From: Sulfolobales archaeon
GTDB lineage: Archaea; Thermoproteota; Thermoprotei_A; Sulfolobales; NBVN01
Direction: 5' to 3'
DNA length: 64,000 nt
NCBI GenBank assembly: GCA_026419835.1
Contig: JAOAKQ010000002.1
Coordinates: 1-64,000, forward strand
Position 1 is the first letter of the stretch. Each line of letters starts with the position of its first letter. The notes below the pieces were generated by a model. That model made no database searches. It was not told the origin of the DNA and worked only from the letters and a program-made list of their open reading frames with translations. The position numbers and the translations under genes were made by a program. Shown here piece after piece: positions 44,152 through 51,699 of the stretch.

Positions 44152-44159
44152 TTTTATAT
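44152..44159 (+). promoter_or_regulatory. TATA box of the methylmalonyl-CoA mutase operon
   Basis: TTTTATAT sits 28-35 nt before the TTG at 44187. GGTGATC (44178-44184) follows as a good Shine-Dalgarno sequence a few bases before the start. Confidence 0.5.
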
Positions 44160-44186
44160 CTGTAGATACGTAGTCTTGGTGATCAG

Positions 44187-44597
44187 TTGAGTCAGGAGAA
44201 GCCGGTTAGAAAGAAGATCCTGATAGCTAAGCTCGGACTAGATGGGCACGATAGGGGTGCTAAGGTAATAACTATGGCTCTTCGAGATGCCGGTTTTAGA
44301 GTTGTTTACCTAGGCGTTCACCAATCCCCCGAGAGCTTGGTGAGGGTAGCCCTCGAGGAGGATGTTGAAGCTATAGGTGTCTCAATTCTCTCAGGTAGTC
44401 ACGAAGAGCTGGTATCGGACCTCATAAAGCTAGCTAGAGAAAGGGGTGTGAACGTTCCCATAGTCGTCGGAGGTATCATCCCCCCGGAGGACGTGCTGAA
44501 GCTGAAGGAACTTGGTGTTTTCGAGGTGCTACCCCCGGGAACTCCTCTAGCTAAGGTGGTCGAGGTATTCAGCAGGGCTATAGGTGAGAGAAGGTGA
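44187..44597 (+). CDS. mcmB: methylmalonyl-CoA mutase, B12-binding small subunit
   Basis: This 136-residue subunit binds adenosylcobalamin. The base-off/His-on motif is present as LDGHDRGAKVI (DxHxxG), followed by the Ser-containing GVSILSGSHEEL and the GGIIPPED segment. It needs the large subunit at 44998 to form the active mutase that interconverts (R)-methylmalonyl-CoA and succinyl-CoA. The start is TTG at 44187. The epimerase start overlaps its stop by 4 nt. Confidence 0.93.
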   Translation: MSQEKPVRKKILIAKLGLDGHDRGAKVITMALRDAGFRVVYLGVHQSPESLVRVALEEDVEAIGVSILSGSHEELVSDLIKLARERGVNVPIVVGGIIPPEDVLKLKELGVFEVLPPGTPLAKVVEVFSRAIGERR

Positions 44598-45001
44598 GGG
44601 TAGACCACATCGGTATAGCCGTTAAGAACCTGGACGAGGCCGTTAAGTTCTACAGAGACATCCTGGGGTTGGAGTTGGTGAAGATCGAGGAGGTGCCTGA
44701 GGAGAGAGTTAGGGTGGCTATGTTTAGAGCTGGCGGCACCTACGTAGAGCTCCTCCAGGGTACGGACCCCGATTCAGCTATCACTAAGTTCGTAGAGAGG
44801 AGGGGTGAGGGAATACACCACATCTCAATACACGTTGAGGATGTGGATGCGAAAACCGAGGAGCTCAAGGCTAGGGGGGTGGCGCTGGTCTACGACAAAC
44901 CTAGGGAGGTAGCTCACGGTGAGAGGAAGATAAACTTCATACACCCCAGGAGTGCTTTCGGAGTGCTGATCGAGATAATGACTAGGAGGGGTGAGTATTG
45001 A
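44594..45001 (+). CDS. mce: methylmalonyl-CoA epimerase
   Basis: This 135-residue vicinal-oxygen-chelate enzyme converts (S)- to (R)-methylmalonyl-CoA. Metal ligands are in VDHIGIAVKNLDEAVKFYRDILGLEL (His near residue 4), GEGIHHISIHVEDVD and the last Glu in GVLIEIM. Length is standard. GTG start at 44594, overlaps on both sides by 4 nt, so the three genes act as one translation unit and supply the correct epimer to the mutase. Confidence 0.92.
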   Translation: MRVDHIGIAVKNLDEAVKFYRDILGLELVKIEEVPEERVRVAMFRAGGTYVELLQGTDPDSAITKFVERRGEGIHHISIHVEDVDAKTEELKARGVALVYDKPREVAHGERKINFIHPRSAFGVLIEIMTRRGEY

Positions 45002-46674
45002 CGGACTTGGAGAAGCTGAGGCGGAAGATCTCGGAGTGGGAGAGCGAGGTAGTCCTCCCCCTAGTTAAGAAGGTCCCGGAGAGGAAGAAGGTCTTCACCA
45101 CCGAGGAGGGTCTCGAGGTTAAGAGGGTCTACACACCTCTAGACGTAGAGAAGTGGGACTACCTAGAGAAGTTGGGACTGCCGGGGACCTACCCGTTTAC
45201 CAGAGGAATATATCCTACGATGTATAGAGGGAGGCCGTGGACCATCAGGCAGTACGCCGGGTACGGCTCAGCTGAAGATACTAACGAGAGGTACAGGTAC
45301 CTACTGAGCATAGGTCAGACGGGCCTTAGCATAGCTTTCGACCTACCCACGCAGCTAGGCTACGACCCGGACCACCCCCTCGCTTGGTACGAGGTCGGTA
45401 AGGTGGGTGTCTCGGTTCCGGCCGTCACCGAGATGGACATAGTGTTCAGGGACATACCGATGGAGAAGATCTCCACCTCCATGACCATCAACGCGACGGC
45501 CATCGAGATACTGGCTATGTACGTTGCTGTAGCTGAGAGCAGGGGGGTCCCCAGGGCGGTTCTGGATGGAACTACTCAGAACGACATCTTGAAGGAGTAC
45601 ATCGCTAGGAACAACTACATCTACCCTCCGGAGCCCTCCATGAGGTACTCGGTCGACCTAATACTCTACACAGCTAAGGAGATGCCCAAGTGGAACCCTA
45701 TAAGCATCAGCGGGTACCACATGGAGGAAGCGGGCGCCACGCCGGCTATGGAGATAGCCTTCACATTCGCCGACGCAGTTGAGTACATTAGGTGGGCGAA
45801 GGAGAGGGGTAGGGTCGATGTAGATGCCTTCGCTCCGAAGCTGACGTTCTTCTTCGCGGCGAGAACGAACTTGTTCGAGCAGGTCGCTAAGTTCAGAGCC
45901 GCTAGGAGGATGTGGGCTAGGATAATGAAGGAGTGGTTCGGGGCTAAGGACTCCAGGTCCATGGTTCTCAGATTCCACACTCAGACAGCCGGCGTCACTC
46001 TAACGGCTCAGCAGCCGATGGTGAACATCATAAGAACGACTCTCCAGGCACTAGCGGCTGTACTGGGAGGTACTCAGTCACTCCACGTAAACTCCTACGA
46101 CGAGGCGCTATCCCTACCCACGGAGGAGTCGGTCAAGCTATCCGTTAGAGTTCAGCAAGTACTTCTCTACGAGTCCGGAGTAGTCGACACGATAGACCCC
46201 CTCGGAGGCTCCTACTACGTCGAGTGGCTGACGGACCAGATCGAGGAGAGGGCCTGGAAGTACCTAGAGGAGATCGAGAAGATGGGCGGTATGCTGAGAG
46301 CCGTTAAGCTGGGGTACCCGCAGCGTGAGATAGCCAGAGCGGCTTACGAGTGGCAGCTGAAGGTCGAGAATGGTGAGGTACCGATAGTAGGTGTGAACAC
46401 GTTCGCAGAGCCCGAGGTACCCAAGGTCAAGATACTCAAGGTAGACCCCGTAGCCAGGGAAAGGGTCGTGAGCAGGTTGAGGAAGCTGAGGGGGAGCAGG
46501 GACGGCATCAAGGTGAGGGACGCTCTCGACGGAGTTAGGAGAGCCGCCGAGAGGGAGGAGGTCAACATGTTCACACCGATATACGAAGCCGTTAAGGTTG
46601 GTGCTACTATTGGTGAGATAAGTGAGGTTCTCAGGGAGGTCTGGGGTGAGTGGAGAGCTCCGGAGGTCTTCTAA
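44998..46674 (+). CDS. mcmA: methylmalonyl-CoA mutase, large (catalytic) subunit
   Basis: This 558-residue TIM-barrel subunit binds the CoA ester. Key blocks are PLDVEKWDYLEKLGLPGTYPFTRGIYPTMYRGRPWTIRQY in pieces, GLSIAFDLPTQLGYD, TTQNDILKEYIARNNYIYPPEPSMR, ISISGYHMEEAGATPAME, GTQSLHVNSYDEALSLPTEE and GGSYYVEWLTD. These are characteristic of archaeal MCM alpha subunits. The start is TTG at 44998. It overlaps the convergent DUF371 gene at its 3' end. Acyl-CoA variants (for example isobutyryl-CoA mutase) are possible but the neighbouring epimerase favours methylmalonyl-CoA. Confidence 0.94.
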   Translation: MTDLEKLRRKISEWESEVVLPLVKKVPERKKVFTTEEGLEVKRVYTPLDVEKWDYLEKLGLPGTYPFTRGIYPTMYRGRPWTIRQYAGYGSAEDTNERYRYLLSIGQTGLSIAFDLPTQLGYDPDHPLAWYEVGKVGVSVPAVTEMDIVFRDIPMEKISTSMTINATAIEILAMYVAVAESRGVPRAVLDGTTQNDILKEYIARNNYIYPPEPSMRYSVDLILYTAKEMPKWNPISISGYHMEEAGATPAMEIAFTFADAVEYIRWAKERGRVDVDAFAPKLTFFFAARTNLFEQVAKFRAARRMWARIMKEWFGAKDSRSMVLRFHTQTAGVTLTAQQPMVNIIRTTLQALAAVLGGTQSLHVNSYDEALSLPTEESVKLSVRVQQVLLYESGVVDTIDPLGGSYYVEWLTDQIEERAWKYLEEIEKMGGMLRAVKLGYPQREIARAAYEWQLKVENGEVPIVGVNTFAEPEVPKVKILKVDPVARERVVSRLRKLRGSRDGIKVRDALDGVRRAAEREEVNMFTPIYEAVKVGATIGEISEVLREVWGEWRAPEVF

Positions 46675-47164
46675 TAGCTACCAACACCAAGAAGCCTCTC
46701 TCACTGCGCTTAAGAGCTTCAACTAGAGACCTATCTAGGTCTCCGGCCGCTTTACTAGATCTAAGCCCTATCGTTGAGTCATCTACGTAGTCAGACCTTC
46801 TGATTACCATCTTTCTACTATCTTTAAAGGTGAGTTTCTCAGAGCCCGACGCGTAGAGGTAGTCGAAGAATCCGCTACTAGTTACTATAATTGCGAGTAG
46901 AGAGCCCCCTCTCCTCAAGACTTCTTTAACACAGTGACTCAGATCTAGAGCGCTCTTACTACTCTTAACTCCAATAATGCAGTCACCTCTGGGTGTTAAG
47001 TACTCGTCCTTAGTTACTTCGAGAGTTGTCCTGTGAGACGCTCTGACGTTTTCATGTCCTGAGAAGACCACTACGTCTACGCAGTAATCTAGCTCGCCGG
47101 CTACGCTCTCTAGGTGCGCGACTACCACCCCAAGCGCAGTACTACTCTCCTCAACAAAAACCAT
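46631..47164 (-). CDS. DUF371 family protein
   Basis: This protein of up to 177 residues matches the archaeal family DUF371, whose function is unknown. The diagnostic stretch is FSGHENVRASHRTTLEVTKDE followed by LTPRGDCIIGVKSSKS near residues 34-70. The first about 25 residues are not part of the usual domain, so the start could be later than ATG 47164. The 3' end overlaps the mutase large subunit by 44 nt in opposite orientation, so both must be coded in the same DNA. Confidence 0.8.
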   Translation of the reverse strand: MVFVEESSTALGVVVAHLESVAGELDYCVDVVVFSGHENVRASHRTTLEVTKDEYLTPRGDCIIGVKSSKSALDLSHCVKEVLRRGGSLLAIIVTSSGFFDYLYASGSEKLTFKDSRKMVIRRSDYVDDSTIGLRSSKAAGDLDRSLVEALKRSERGFLVLVAIRRPPELSTHPRPP

Positions 47165-47435
47165 TTTCAGCTGATTTCAACTTCACAGCATATTCCCGCT
47201 AGTCTCGAACTAAGAGTTCCCTTTTCAAAACTGTACCTACTGTAGCGCACTAATTACTCAAGTCTTGGTACACACTCAGCTCCGATAATAGTAGTCTTGA
47301 GACTCCGACTTGAGCGATTTCTACGCATCGAGATAGATCTAGGAGAGCCTCCGGAAAGCGCACTCCAATGGATATCGGCCGCGGATGTCATTACCTACTC
47401 GCTATACTCGAAGAAATGCGATGTTTGTAGACGGG
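47165..47435. other. gene-poor spacer before vapBC
   Basis: I see no gene in this tract. It contains several short imperfect inverted repeats (for example AGTCTTGAGACT near 47290-47305) and stops in all frames. Together with 48098-48320 and 49041-49331 it forms a low-density zone around vapBC and the tRNA. Confidence 0.5.
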
Positions 47436-47447
47436 ATATTTAATTTA
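47436..47447 (+). promoter_or_regulatory. TATA-like promoter of vapBC
   Basis: ATATTTAATTTA lies 32-43 nt before the ATG of vapB at 47479. In VapBC systems the antitoxin usually represses from sites around this promoter, but I see no obvious operator palindrome. Confidence 0.4.
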
Positions 47448-47478
47448 GGTGTGTACTTAGTATAAGTGGTGGTAGACT

Positions 47479-47703
47479 ATGAGTGATGTTTTAAGTATAC
47501 GTATACCGAGGGAGTTAAAGGCTAAGATGAGAGAACTAGATGTAAACTGGAAAGACGAGATAGTGAAGTTTCTAGCTGAGAGGGTGGAGTATTACCGTAG
47601 GTTGAAGGTAGTTAAGGAAGTCCGCAAGATCGTTGAGAACATACCCAGAAGCGAGCCGGGGACAGCCGCGAGGTATGTGAGGGAAGATCGTGATAGTAAT
47701 TGA
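47479..47703 (+). CDS. vapB: VapB-like antitoxin (ribbon-helix-helix)
   Basis: This 74-residue protein opens with LSIRIPRELKAKMRELDVNW, a ribbon-helix-helix type DNA-binding start typical of archaeal VapB antitoxins, followed by a helix (EIVKFLAERVEYYRR) and a C-terminal toxin-binding tail. It overlaps vapC by 14 nt. Antitoxins of this type neutralise the cognate PIN-domain RNase and autoregulate the operon. The assignment depends on the partner next door as much as on the sequence. Confidence 0.8.
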   Translation: MSDVLSIRIPRELKAKMRELDVNWKDEIVKFLAERVEYYRRLKVVKEVRKIVENIPRSEPGTAARYVREDRDSN

Positions 47704-48097
47704 TGCTTCTGCGCTAGCTAAGTACCTACTTAGGGAACCTGATTATGATAGAGTTGAGCAGTACTTAGTTACTGGCGTTCACTCCGTAGACCACCTAGTC
47801 AAGGAGGTAGCTAGTGCCATTCGTAAGCACGCAGTTGTATATAGAAAGATCAGCGTTCAAGATGCGAGGGAACTCTATAGAGCGCTACTCATGCTTCTCG
47901 AAGGCGGGGTCGTAGTGCTGGAAGCTCAAGAAAAGTACATGCGCCAAGCATTTGATATGGCGTTGAACTACGAAATCACAGTATACGACGCATTGTATAT
48001 AGCGCAGGCAAAAGCTAGAAGTTCGAAGTTACTGACATCAGATAGAGTGCAGGCGGTAGTAGCGGAAAAACTCGGAGTAGAGGTTCTACATGTATAA
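47690..48097 (+). CDS. vapC: VapC-like PIN-domain toxin ribonuclease
   Basis: This 135-residue PIN domain has the acidic residues expected: D5 in IVIDASALAKYLL, a central Glu in LVKEVASAI, D98 in VYDALYIAQA, and D118 in LLTSDRVQA. PIN toxins cleave RNA, often tRNA or rRNA, with Mg2+. The start is GTG at 47690 within the end of vapB. Both genes lie in an otherwise gene-poor stretch, as is common for mobile toxin-antitoxin modules. Confidence 0.85.
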   Translation: MIVIDASALAKYLLREPDYDRVEQYLVTGVHSVDHLVKEVASAIRKHAVVYRKISVQDARELYRALLMLLEGGVVVLEAQEKYMRQAFDMALNYEITVYDALYIAQAKARSSKLLTSDRVQAVVAEKLGVEVLHV

Positions 48098-48320
48098 GTA
48101 GACAGCTCCGTTCCTGAGTGGTGGCGTTACCCGTGGGCGCGGTTCGGCGTGCTTACGTGGACTACACCTCTAAAAACATCTGTACCGCTAGTTCAGGTGT
48201 TTAACGCGCACAGGCCTTCTCACATCCAAAATGAATTCGTACAACTTCAATCCGCTCTACTCTATCTTCGCTGGTTGAAGTCGGCTCTAGCTTCGTGCAG
48301 CCGCACACGTATGCCTTCAG

Positions 48321-49040
48321 ATGGTTTATCACTTCGATCACCTATCTAGTGTGGGTGGAAGGATCTTCGAAGAGGAGAGGAGGAGGGTCGTTAGGTCCTT
48401 GATTGCCGAGGGTTACCTACGCACCCAGGCAGTCGTAGACGCCATGCTCAGAGTGCCGAGAGAGGAGTTCGTACTACCCGAGTACAGGAGGTTCAGCTAC
48501 TACGACACACCGCTACCGATAGGCTGCGGGCAGACGATAAGCGCTCCCCACATGGTCGCCATCATGACTGAGAAGCTGGAGCCTAGACCCGGCCAGAGGG
48601 TTCTCGAGGTGGGGACTGGGAGTGGTTACCAGGCGGCAATTCTAGCTGAGGTAGTGGGTCCCAGAGGGCATGTGTGGACCATAGAGAGAATTCCGCAGCT
48701 AGCTGAGTACGCGCTCAACAACTTAAGGAGGACTAAGTACTTAGATAGAGTGACAGTAGTTGTTGGCGACGGTAGTGAGGGCTACCCGCCGGCGGCGCCG
48801 TACGACAGGGTAATAGTCACGGCTGCGGCGCCGGATATACCAAAACCACTAGTAGACCAGCTCGAAGACGGGGGCAGGCTGGTGATCCCGGTAGGTAGTA
48901 GGTGGATCCAGGTACTCAAGGTAGTGGTGAAGGAAGGCGGTAGAGTGAGAGTGGAGAGAGACATCCCATGCGTCTTCGTACCGCTAGTAGGAAAGTACGG
49001 ATTTAAAGAAGTAGAGAACCGAGATAGAGATATTTGGTGA
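48321..49040 (+). CDS. pcm: protein-L-isoaspartate O-methyltransferase
   Basis: This enzyme of up to 239 residues methylates L-isoaspartyl residues in damaged proteins so that they can be repaired, which matters at high temperature. Diagnostic blocks are VPREEFVLPEYR, YYDTPLPIGCGQTISAPHMVAIMTE and the SAM motif RVLEVGTGSGYQAAILAE, then DRVIVTAAAPDIPKPLVDQL and GGRLVIPVG. The start could be ATG at 48321 or GTG at 48351, since the first about 10 residues are not conserved. It stands alone. Confidence 0.92.
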   Translation: MVYHFDHLSSVGGRIFEEERRRVVRSLIAEGYLRTQAVVDAMLRVPREEFVLPEYRRFSYYDTPLPIGCGQTISAPHMVAIMTEKLEPRPGQRVLEVGTGSGYQAAILAEVVGPRGHVWTIERIPQLAEYALNNLRRTKYLDRVTVVVGDGSEGYPPAAPYDRVIVTAAAPDIPKPLVDQLEDGGRLVIPVGSRWIQVLKVVVKEGGRVRVERDIPCVFVPLVGKYGFKEVENRDRDIW

Positions 49041-49331
49041 TTTCAATCTTTTCTACCGATTTAAACGCTATCTCCACTACGCACATCTCTGCGCTATTTA
49101 AGTTTTAAAGTCTTAGCGTGAATTAGTTCTTTCAGCCTTTTCCGCACATGATAACTTCCGAATTCTAGGTACATGGAAAAGGGTTTAGCGTATTCTTCAA
49201 ATACTTCGCTACCTACATTCAGGAAGCTCGTAATCGCATTAGGTGAACGTGACGTCCTACATTCACGTTCTCCATAAGCGACGTTGTGGAGTTCAGGCTG
49301 GTGCGGCCACCAGTCTTGGACTTAGATGTAG
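49041..49331. other. spacer between pcm and tRNA-Arg
   Basis: I see no gene or clear RNA in this 291-bp tract. It is richer in A/T than its neighbours and has short repeats of TTTAAG/TTTAAA type. A remnant of a mobile element next to the tRNA gene is possible but no integrase or att repeat is visible. Confidence 0.4.
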
Positions 49332-49406
49332 CGGGCCCGCCGGGATTTGAACCCGGGACCTCCGGCTCCGAAGGCCGGCACCCTATCCTGGCTAGGCTAC
49401 GGGCCC
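49332..49406 (-). tRNA. trnR-UCG: tRNA-Arg (anticodon UCG)
   Basis: On the minus strand a complete 75-nt cloverleaf can be drawn. The acceptor stem pairs GGGCCCG with CGGGCCC, followed by discriminator G. The D arm is GCCTAGCCAGGATAGGGT-like, the anticodon arm CCGGC-CTTCGGA-GCCGG, and the T arm CCGGG-TTCAAAT-CCCGG. Anticodon positions 34-36 read TCG (Arg, codon CGA). There is no intron and CCA is not encoded. A TATA-like AACTATAAGCT lies about 25 nt upstream (49426-49436). Confidence 0.93.
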
Positions 49407-49425
49407 CCTACATAGCTTGCTTGAG

Positions 49426-49436
49426 AGCTTATAGTT
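49426..49436 (-). promoter_or_regulatory. TATA box of tRNA-Arg
   Basis: AACTATAAGCT on the minus strand is centred about 25 nt before the tRNA 5' end at 49406, the usual distance of an archaeal TATA box to a transcription start. Confidence 0.5.
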
Positions 49437-49508
49437 GTGGACTAGCGTGGTGACCAGCTCTCTCTAGTTTTTAGCTCCAGGTCTACCTAACCTGGTGTAG
49501 AGATGTAG

Positions 49509-51080
49509 ATGAGGAGAATACTGCTGGTGACTACACAGTCAGCTCAGAACATCGTGAGAGAGGTGTCTCTAGCTCTTCAGAAGAGCTACCAGGTAGATAT
49601 CTACGTTTCTAAAGCTGTCGTAGCTCAGTTCACTAACTGCGAAGAGCTCTCGGTGGAGCTCCGAGAGCGTATAGGTAGGTGCGAATACGACCTAGTCCTT
49701 ATTCCGGGATTAGTTCACGGTTCTACTGAAGTTATTGAGAGAGCTACAGGTTGCGAAGTATATAAGGGCCCTAGGTACGCTGGTGACATACCCCTAGCTC
49801 TAGAGCTGGTTGAGGGGGGGTTTAAGCTGAGTAGAGAGGTTCCAGCAGACGTACTCTACTCAGAGTACTTCTCTTCCCGCGCAATGTCTCTGTATAGCCG
49901 GGAGGTTTCATCTAAGAAACCTCTGTTTGAACTAGGTGGTGCTGGGGTATTTCTAGATCCACCACCGATAAGACTCCTACTGGAAGTCGTAGTACCGAAT
50001 GAGGAGGTACTTAGCGAGAAGATCGAGAGAGCCGCCGAGTCCGGTTTCGATGGTGTTGTTGTTGGATGCGGTAGTAGCTGCGCGTACGCTAAGTTGGAGA
50101 AGTACGTAGATAGAGTTAGAGAGCGTGGAGTTAGGGTAGTAGGTGTTGACGCCCCCAGAGTTCTAGAAGTACCTAGAGACCTTCTAAAGAAGGTAGACCT
50201 AGTCTTCAACGTAACCCAGGCGGATGCCGAGAAAGTTACCGACCTACTGAACCGCGGGACTGCCGTTGTTGTAATACCTTCAACGCTAGAGAGCCTGGAG
50301 ATGGCTATTCAGAGTATTGAGAAAGCTGTGTCTACGCTGAGAGAAGCCGGCTTGGAGAAGATTTTCGTAGATCCTCTCGTAAAACCTCCCGGCACGGGAT
50401 TCGCAGAATCGATAATCAGGTTCAGCTACTCGAGAAGAAGAGTGAGCTACCCACATCTCCTCAGTACTGCGAACGTCTACGAACTTATTGATGCCGATAG
50501 CCACGGAGTAGTCGCTCTACTTCTAACACTAGCTATGGAACTAGGAGCTTCAGTAGTTCTAGCCACGGAGGAGAGCGCTAAGTCCTTCGGAGCTATAGAA
50601 GAGCACTCAGTAGCTAGGTACATGGCCTACACCTCCTACCTCAAGAAGTCCCCGCCTAAGGACGTACCGGGAGGAGTGAACCTACTGATAGTTAAGGAGA
50701 AGAAGTTAAAGAACTTCGCACCACCAGACTTCAGCGGGCCCACCGAGTACGTCGGTACGGTGGAGCTCAGAGAAGATCCGAACTACTTCGTAAAGATATA
50801 CGTAGACTTCGCTAGGAACGCCGTGGTTGTAGATGTTCACAGTGCTAGGAGCGGGGCAGTACTGGGGAGGTTCGTGGGGACCCACTCAGCGTCCCTAGCG
50901 CGGGCAGTTCTCAGAAAATTCGAGTTGACTTCAGAGCACGCTGCCTACCTAGGGTACGAGCTCTGTAAGGCTGAGCTAGCCCTCAAGTTCAGGAAGAACT
51001 ACGAGCAGGACCGCGATATATTTACGTCACCTACGGAGAGAGTTAGGGAGCTCAGGGAGCTCCTGAGTTCTCTCTCGTAG
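49509..51080 (+). CDS. dihydropteroate-synthase-like protein (archaeal)
   Basis: This 523-residue protein fits the archaeal dihydropteroate synthase-related family. The middle region looks like the DHPS TIM barrel: EKIERAAESGFDGVVVGCGSS, VVGVDAPRVLEV, FNVTQADAEK, and EKIFVDPLVKPPGTGFAESI. The N-terminal about 130 residues form an extra domain (RRILLVTTQSAQNIVREV) and the C-terminal about 120 another. Such proteins may serve pterin-cofactor biosynthesis, but the reaction in archaea is unsettled. The ATG is at 49509. Confidence 0.75.
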   Translation: MRRILLVTTQSAQNIVREVSLALQKSYQVDIYVSKAVVAQFTNCEELSVELRERIGRCEYDLVLIPGLVHGSTEVIERATGCEVYKGPRYAGDIPLALELVEGGFKLSREVPADVLYSEYFSSRAMSLYSREVSSKKPLFELGGAGVFLDPPPIRLLLEVVVPNEEVLSEKIERAAESGFDGVVVGCGSSCAYAKLEKYVDRVRERGVRVVGVDAPRVLEVPRDLLKKVDLVFNVTQADAEKVTDLLNRGTAVVVIPSTLESLEMAIQSIEKAVSTLREAGLEKIFVDPLVKPPGTGFAESIIRFSYSRRRVSYPHLLSTANVYELIDADSHGVVALLLTLAMELGASVVLATEESAKSFGAIEEHSVARYMAYTSYLKKSPPKDVPGGVNLLIVKEKKLKNFAPPDFSGPTEYVGTVELREDPNYFVKIYVDFARNAVVVDVHSARSGAVLGRFVGTHSASLARAVLRKFELTSEHAAYLGYELCKAELALKFRKNYEQDRDIFTSPTERVRELRELLSSLS

Positions 51081-51123
51081 AAAAGCTTAATAATTCCCTG
51101 GACAGGAAACTACGGGACGTAGA

Positions 51124-51336
51124 ATGTCTATGAGAAGAAGGGAGGCGAGAATTAAGAAGATCTCCGGGAGGAAGGTAGTTAGAGGTAAGACCTACACCTA
51201 CGAGTACTACACTCTTCCCCTCAATCTCTACATACCTAAGTTAATGGTGGAGAAGTGGGGGGAGGAGTACATCGTTGAGAGAGATATCGAGAAGGGAGTC
51301 ATATTAATCAAGTCGAAGAAGTTGGAGTCCGGCTGA
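51124..51336 (+). CDS. small basic protein, AbrB-like fold possible
   Basis: This 70-residue protein is highly basic at its N-terminus (MSMRRREARIKK). The core YYTLPLNLYIPKLMVEKWGEE followed by IVERDIEKGVILIKSK has the rhythm of swapped-hairpin AbrB/SpoVT-type DNA-binding proteins (xxVxIPKxxxEKxG), but the match is loose. I do not know its function. It precedes the MGMT gene by 3 nt, so they are probably co-transcribed. The ATG at 51124 follows the DHPS-like gene by 43 nt. Confidence 0.6.
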   Translation: MSMRRREARIKKISGRKVVRGKTYTYEYYTLPLNLYIPKLMVEKWGEEYIVERDIEKGVILIKSKKLESG

Positions 51337-51339
51337 GTC

Positions 51340-51699
51340 TTGAAGAGATCCGCTAAGAGAGAAATACTGCTTATTTTACTTCAACTCATTCCCCCGGGGA
51401 AGGTCACGACGTACGGTTCTCTAGCTAGAATTCTGAAGACCTCTCCGAGAGTTGTTGGGATGATGCTCAAGCGAAATGAGAGGCTTATCACCATACCCTG
51501 CCATAGGGTTGTGGAGAGCTCTAGGCGTTTAGGAGGGTACAGTGTGAGCGGTAAGAGTAGGCGTGACTTCAAGCTAAAGCTTCTGAAGCTGGAGGGAGTT
51601 TGCTTCAATAAGTCCAGGGTTAGCTCAGATAGCGTTATCCTACTCGACTCACTGCTGCTTCTGGAGAACCGTAGAAGTGAGTGCGAGGTTCTTCTTTAG
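51340..51699 (+). CDS. ogt: O6-methylguanine-DNA methyltransferase (short)
   Basis: This 119-residue protein contains the C-terminal active domain of MGMT only. Seen are IPPGKVTTYGSLARIL (helix-turn-helix start), RVVGMMLKRNE and the active motif IPCHRVV with acceptor Cys, then GGYSVSGKSRRDFKLKLLKLEG. The usual N-terminal RNase H-like domain (about 70-80 residues) is missing, so it is a minimal repair protein or an alkyltransferase-like relative that still keeps Cys. The start is TTG at 51340. Its 3' end overlaps the convergent gene by 51 nt. Confidence 0.85.
   Translation: MKRSAKREILLILLQLIPPGKVTTYGSLARILKTSPRVVGMMLKRNERLITIPCHRVVESSRRLGGYSVSGKSRRDFKLKLLKLEGVCFNKSRVSSDSVILLDSLLLLENRRSECEVLL

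Noticed and set aside
48149-48349. 66-codon plus-strand frame before pcm
   Set aside because: It matches no family, has no ribosome-binding site or TATA box, and overlaps the pcm start in another frame.
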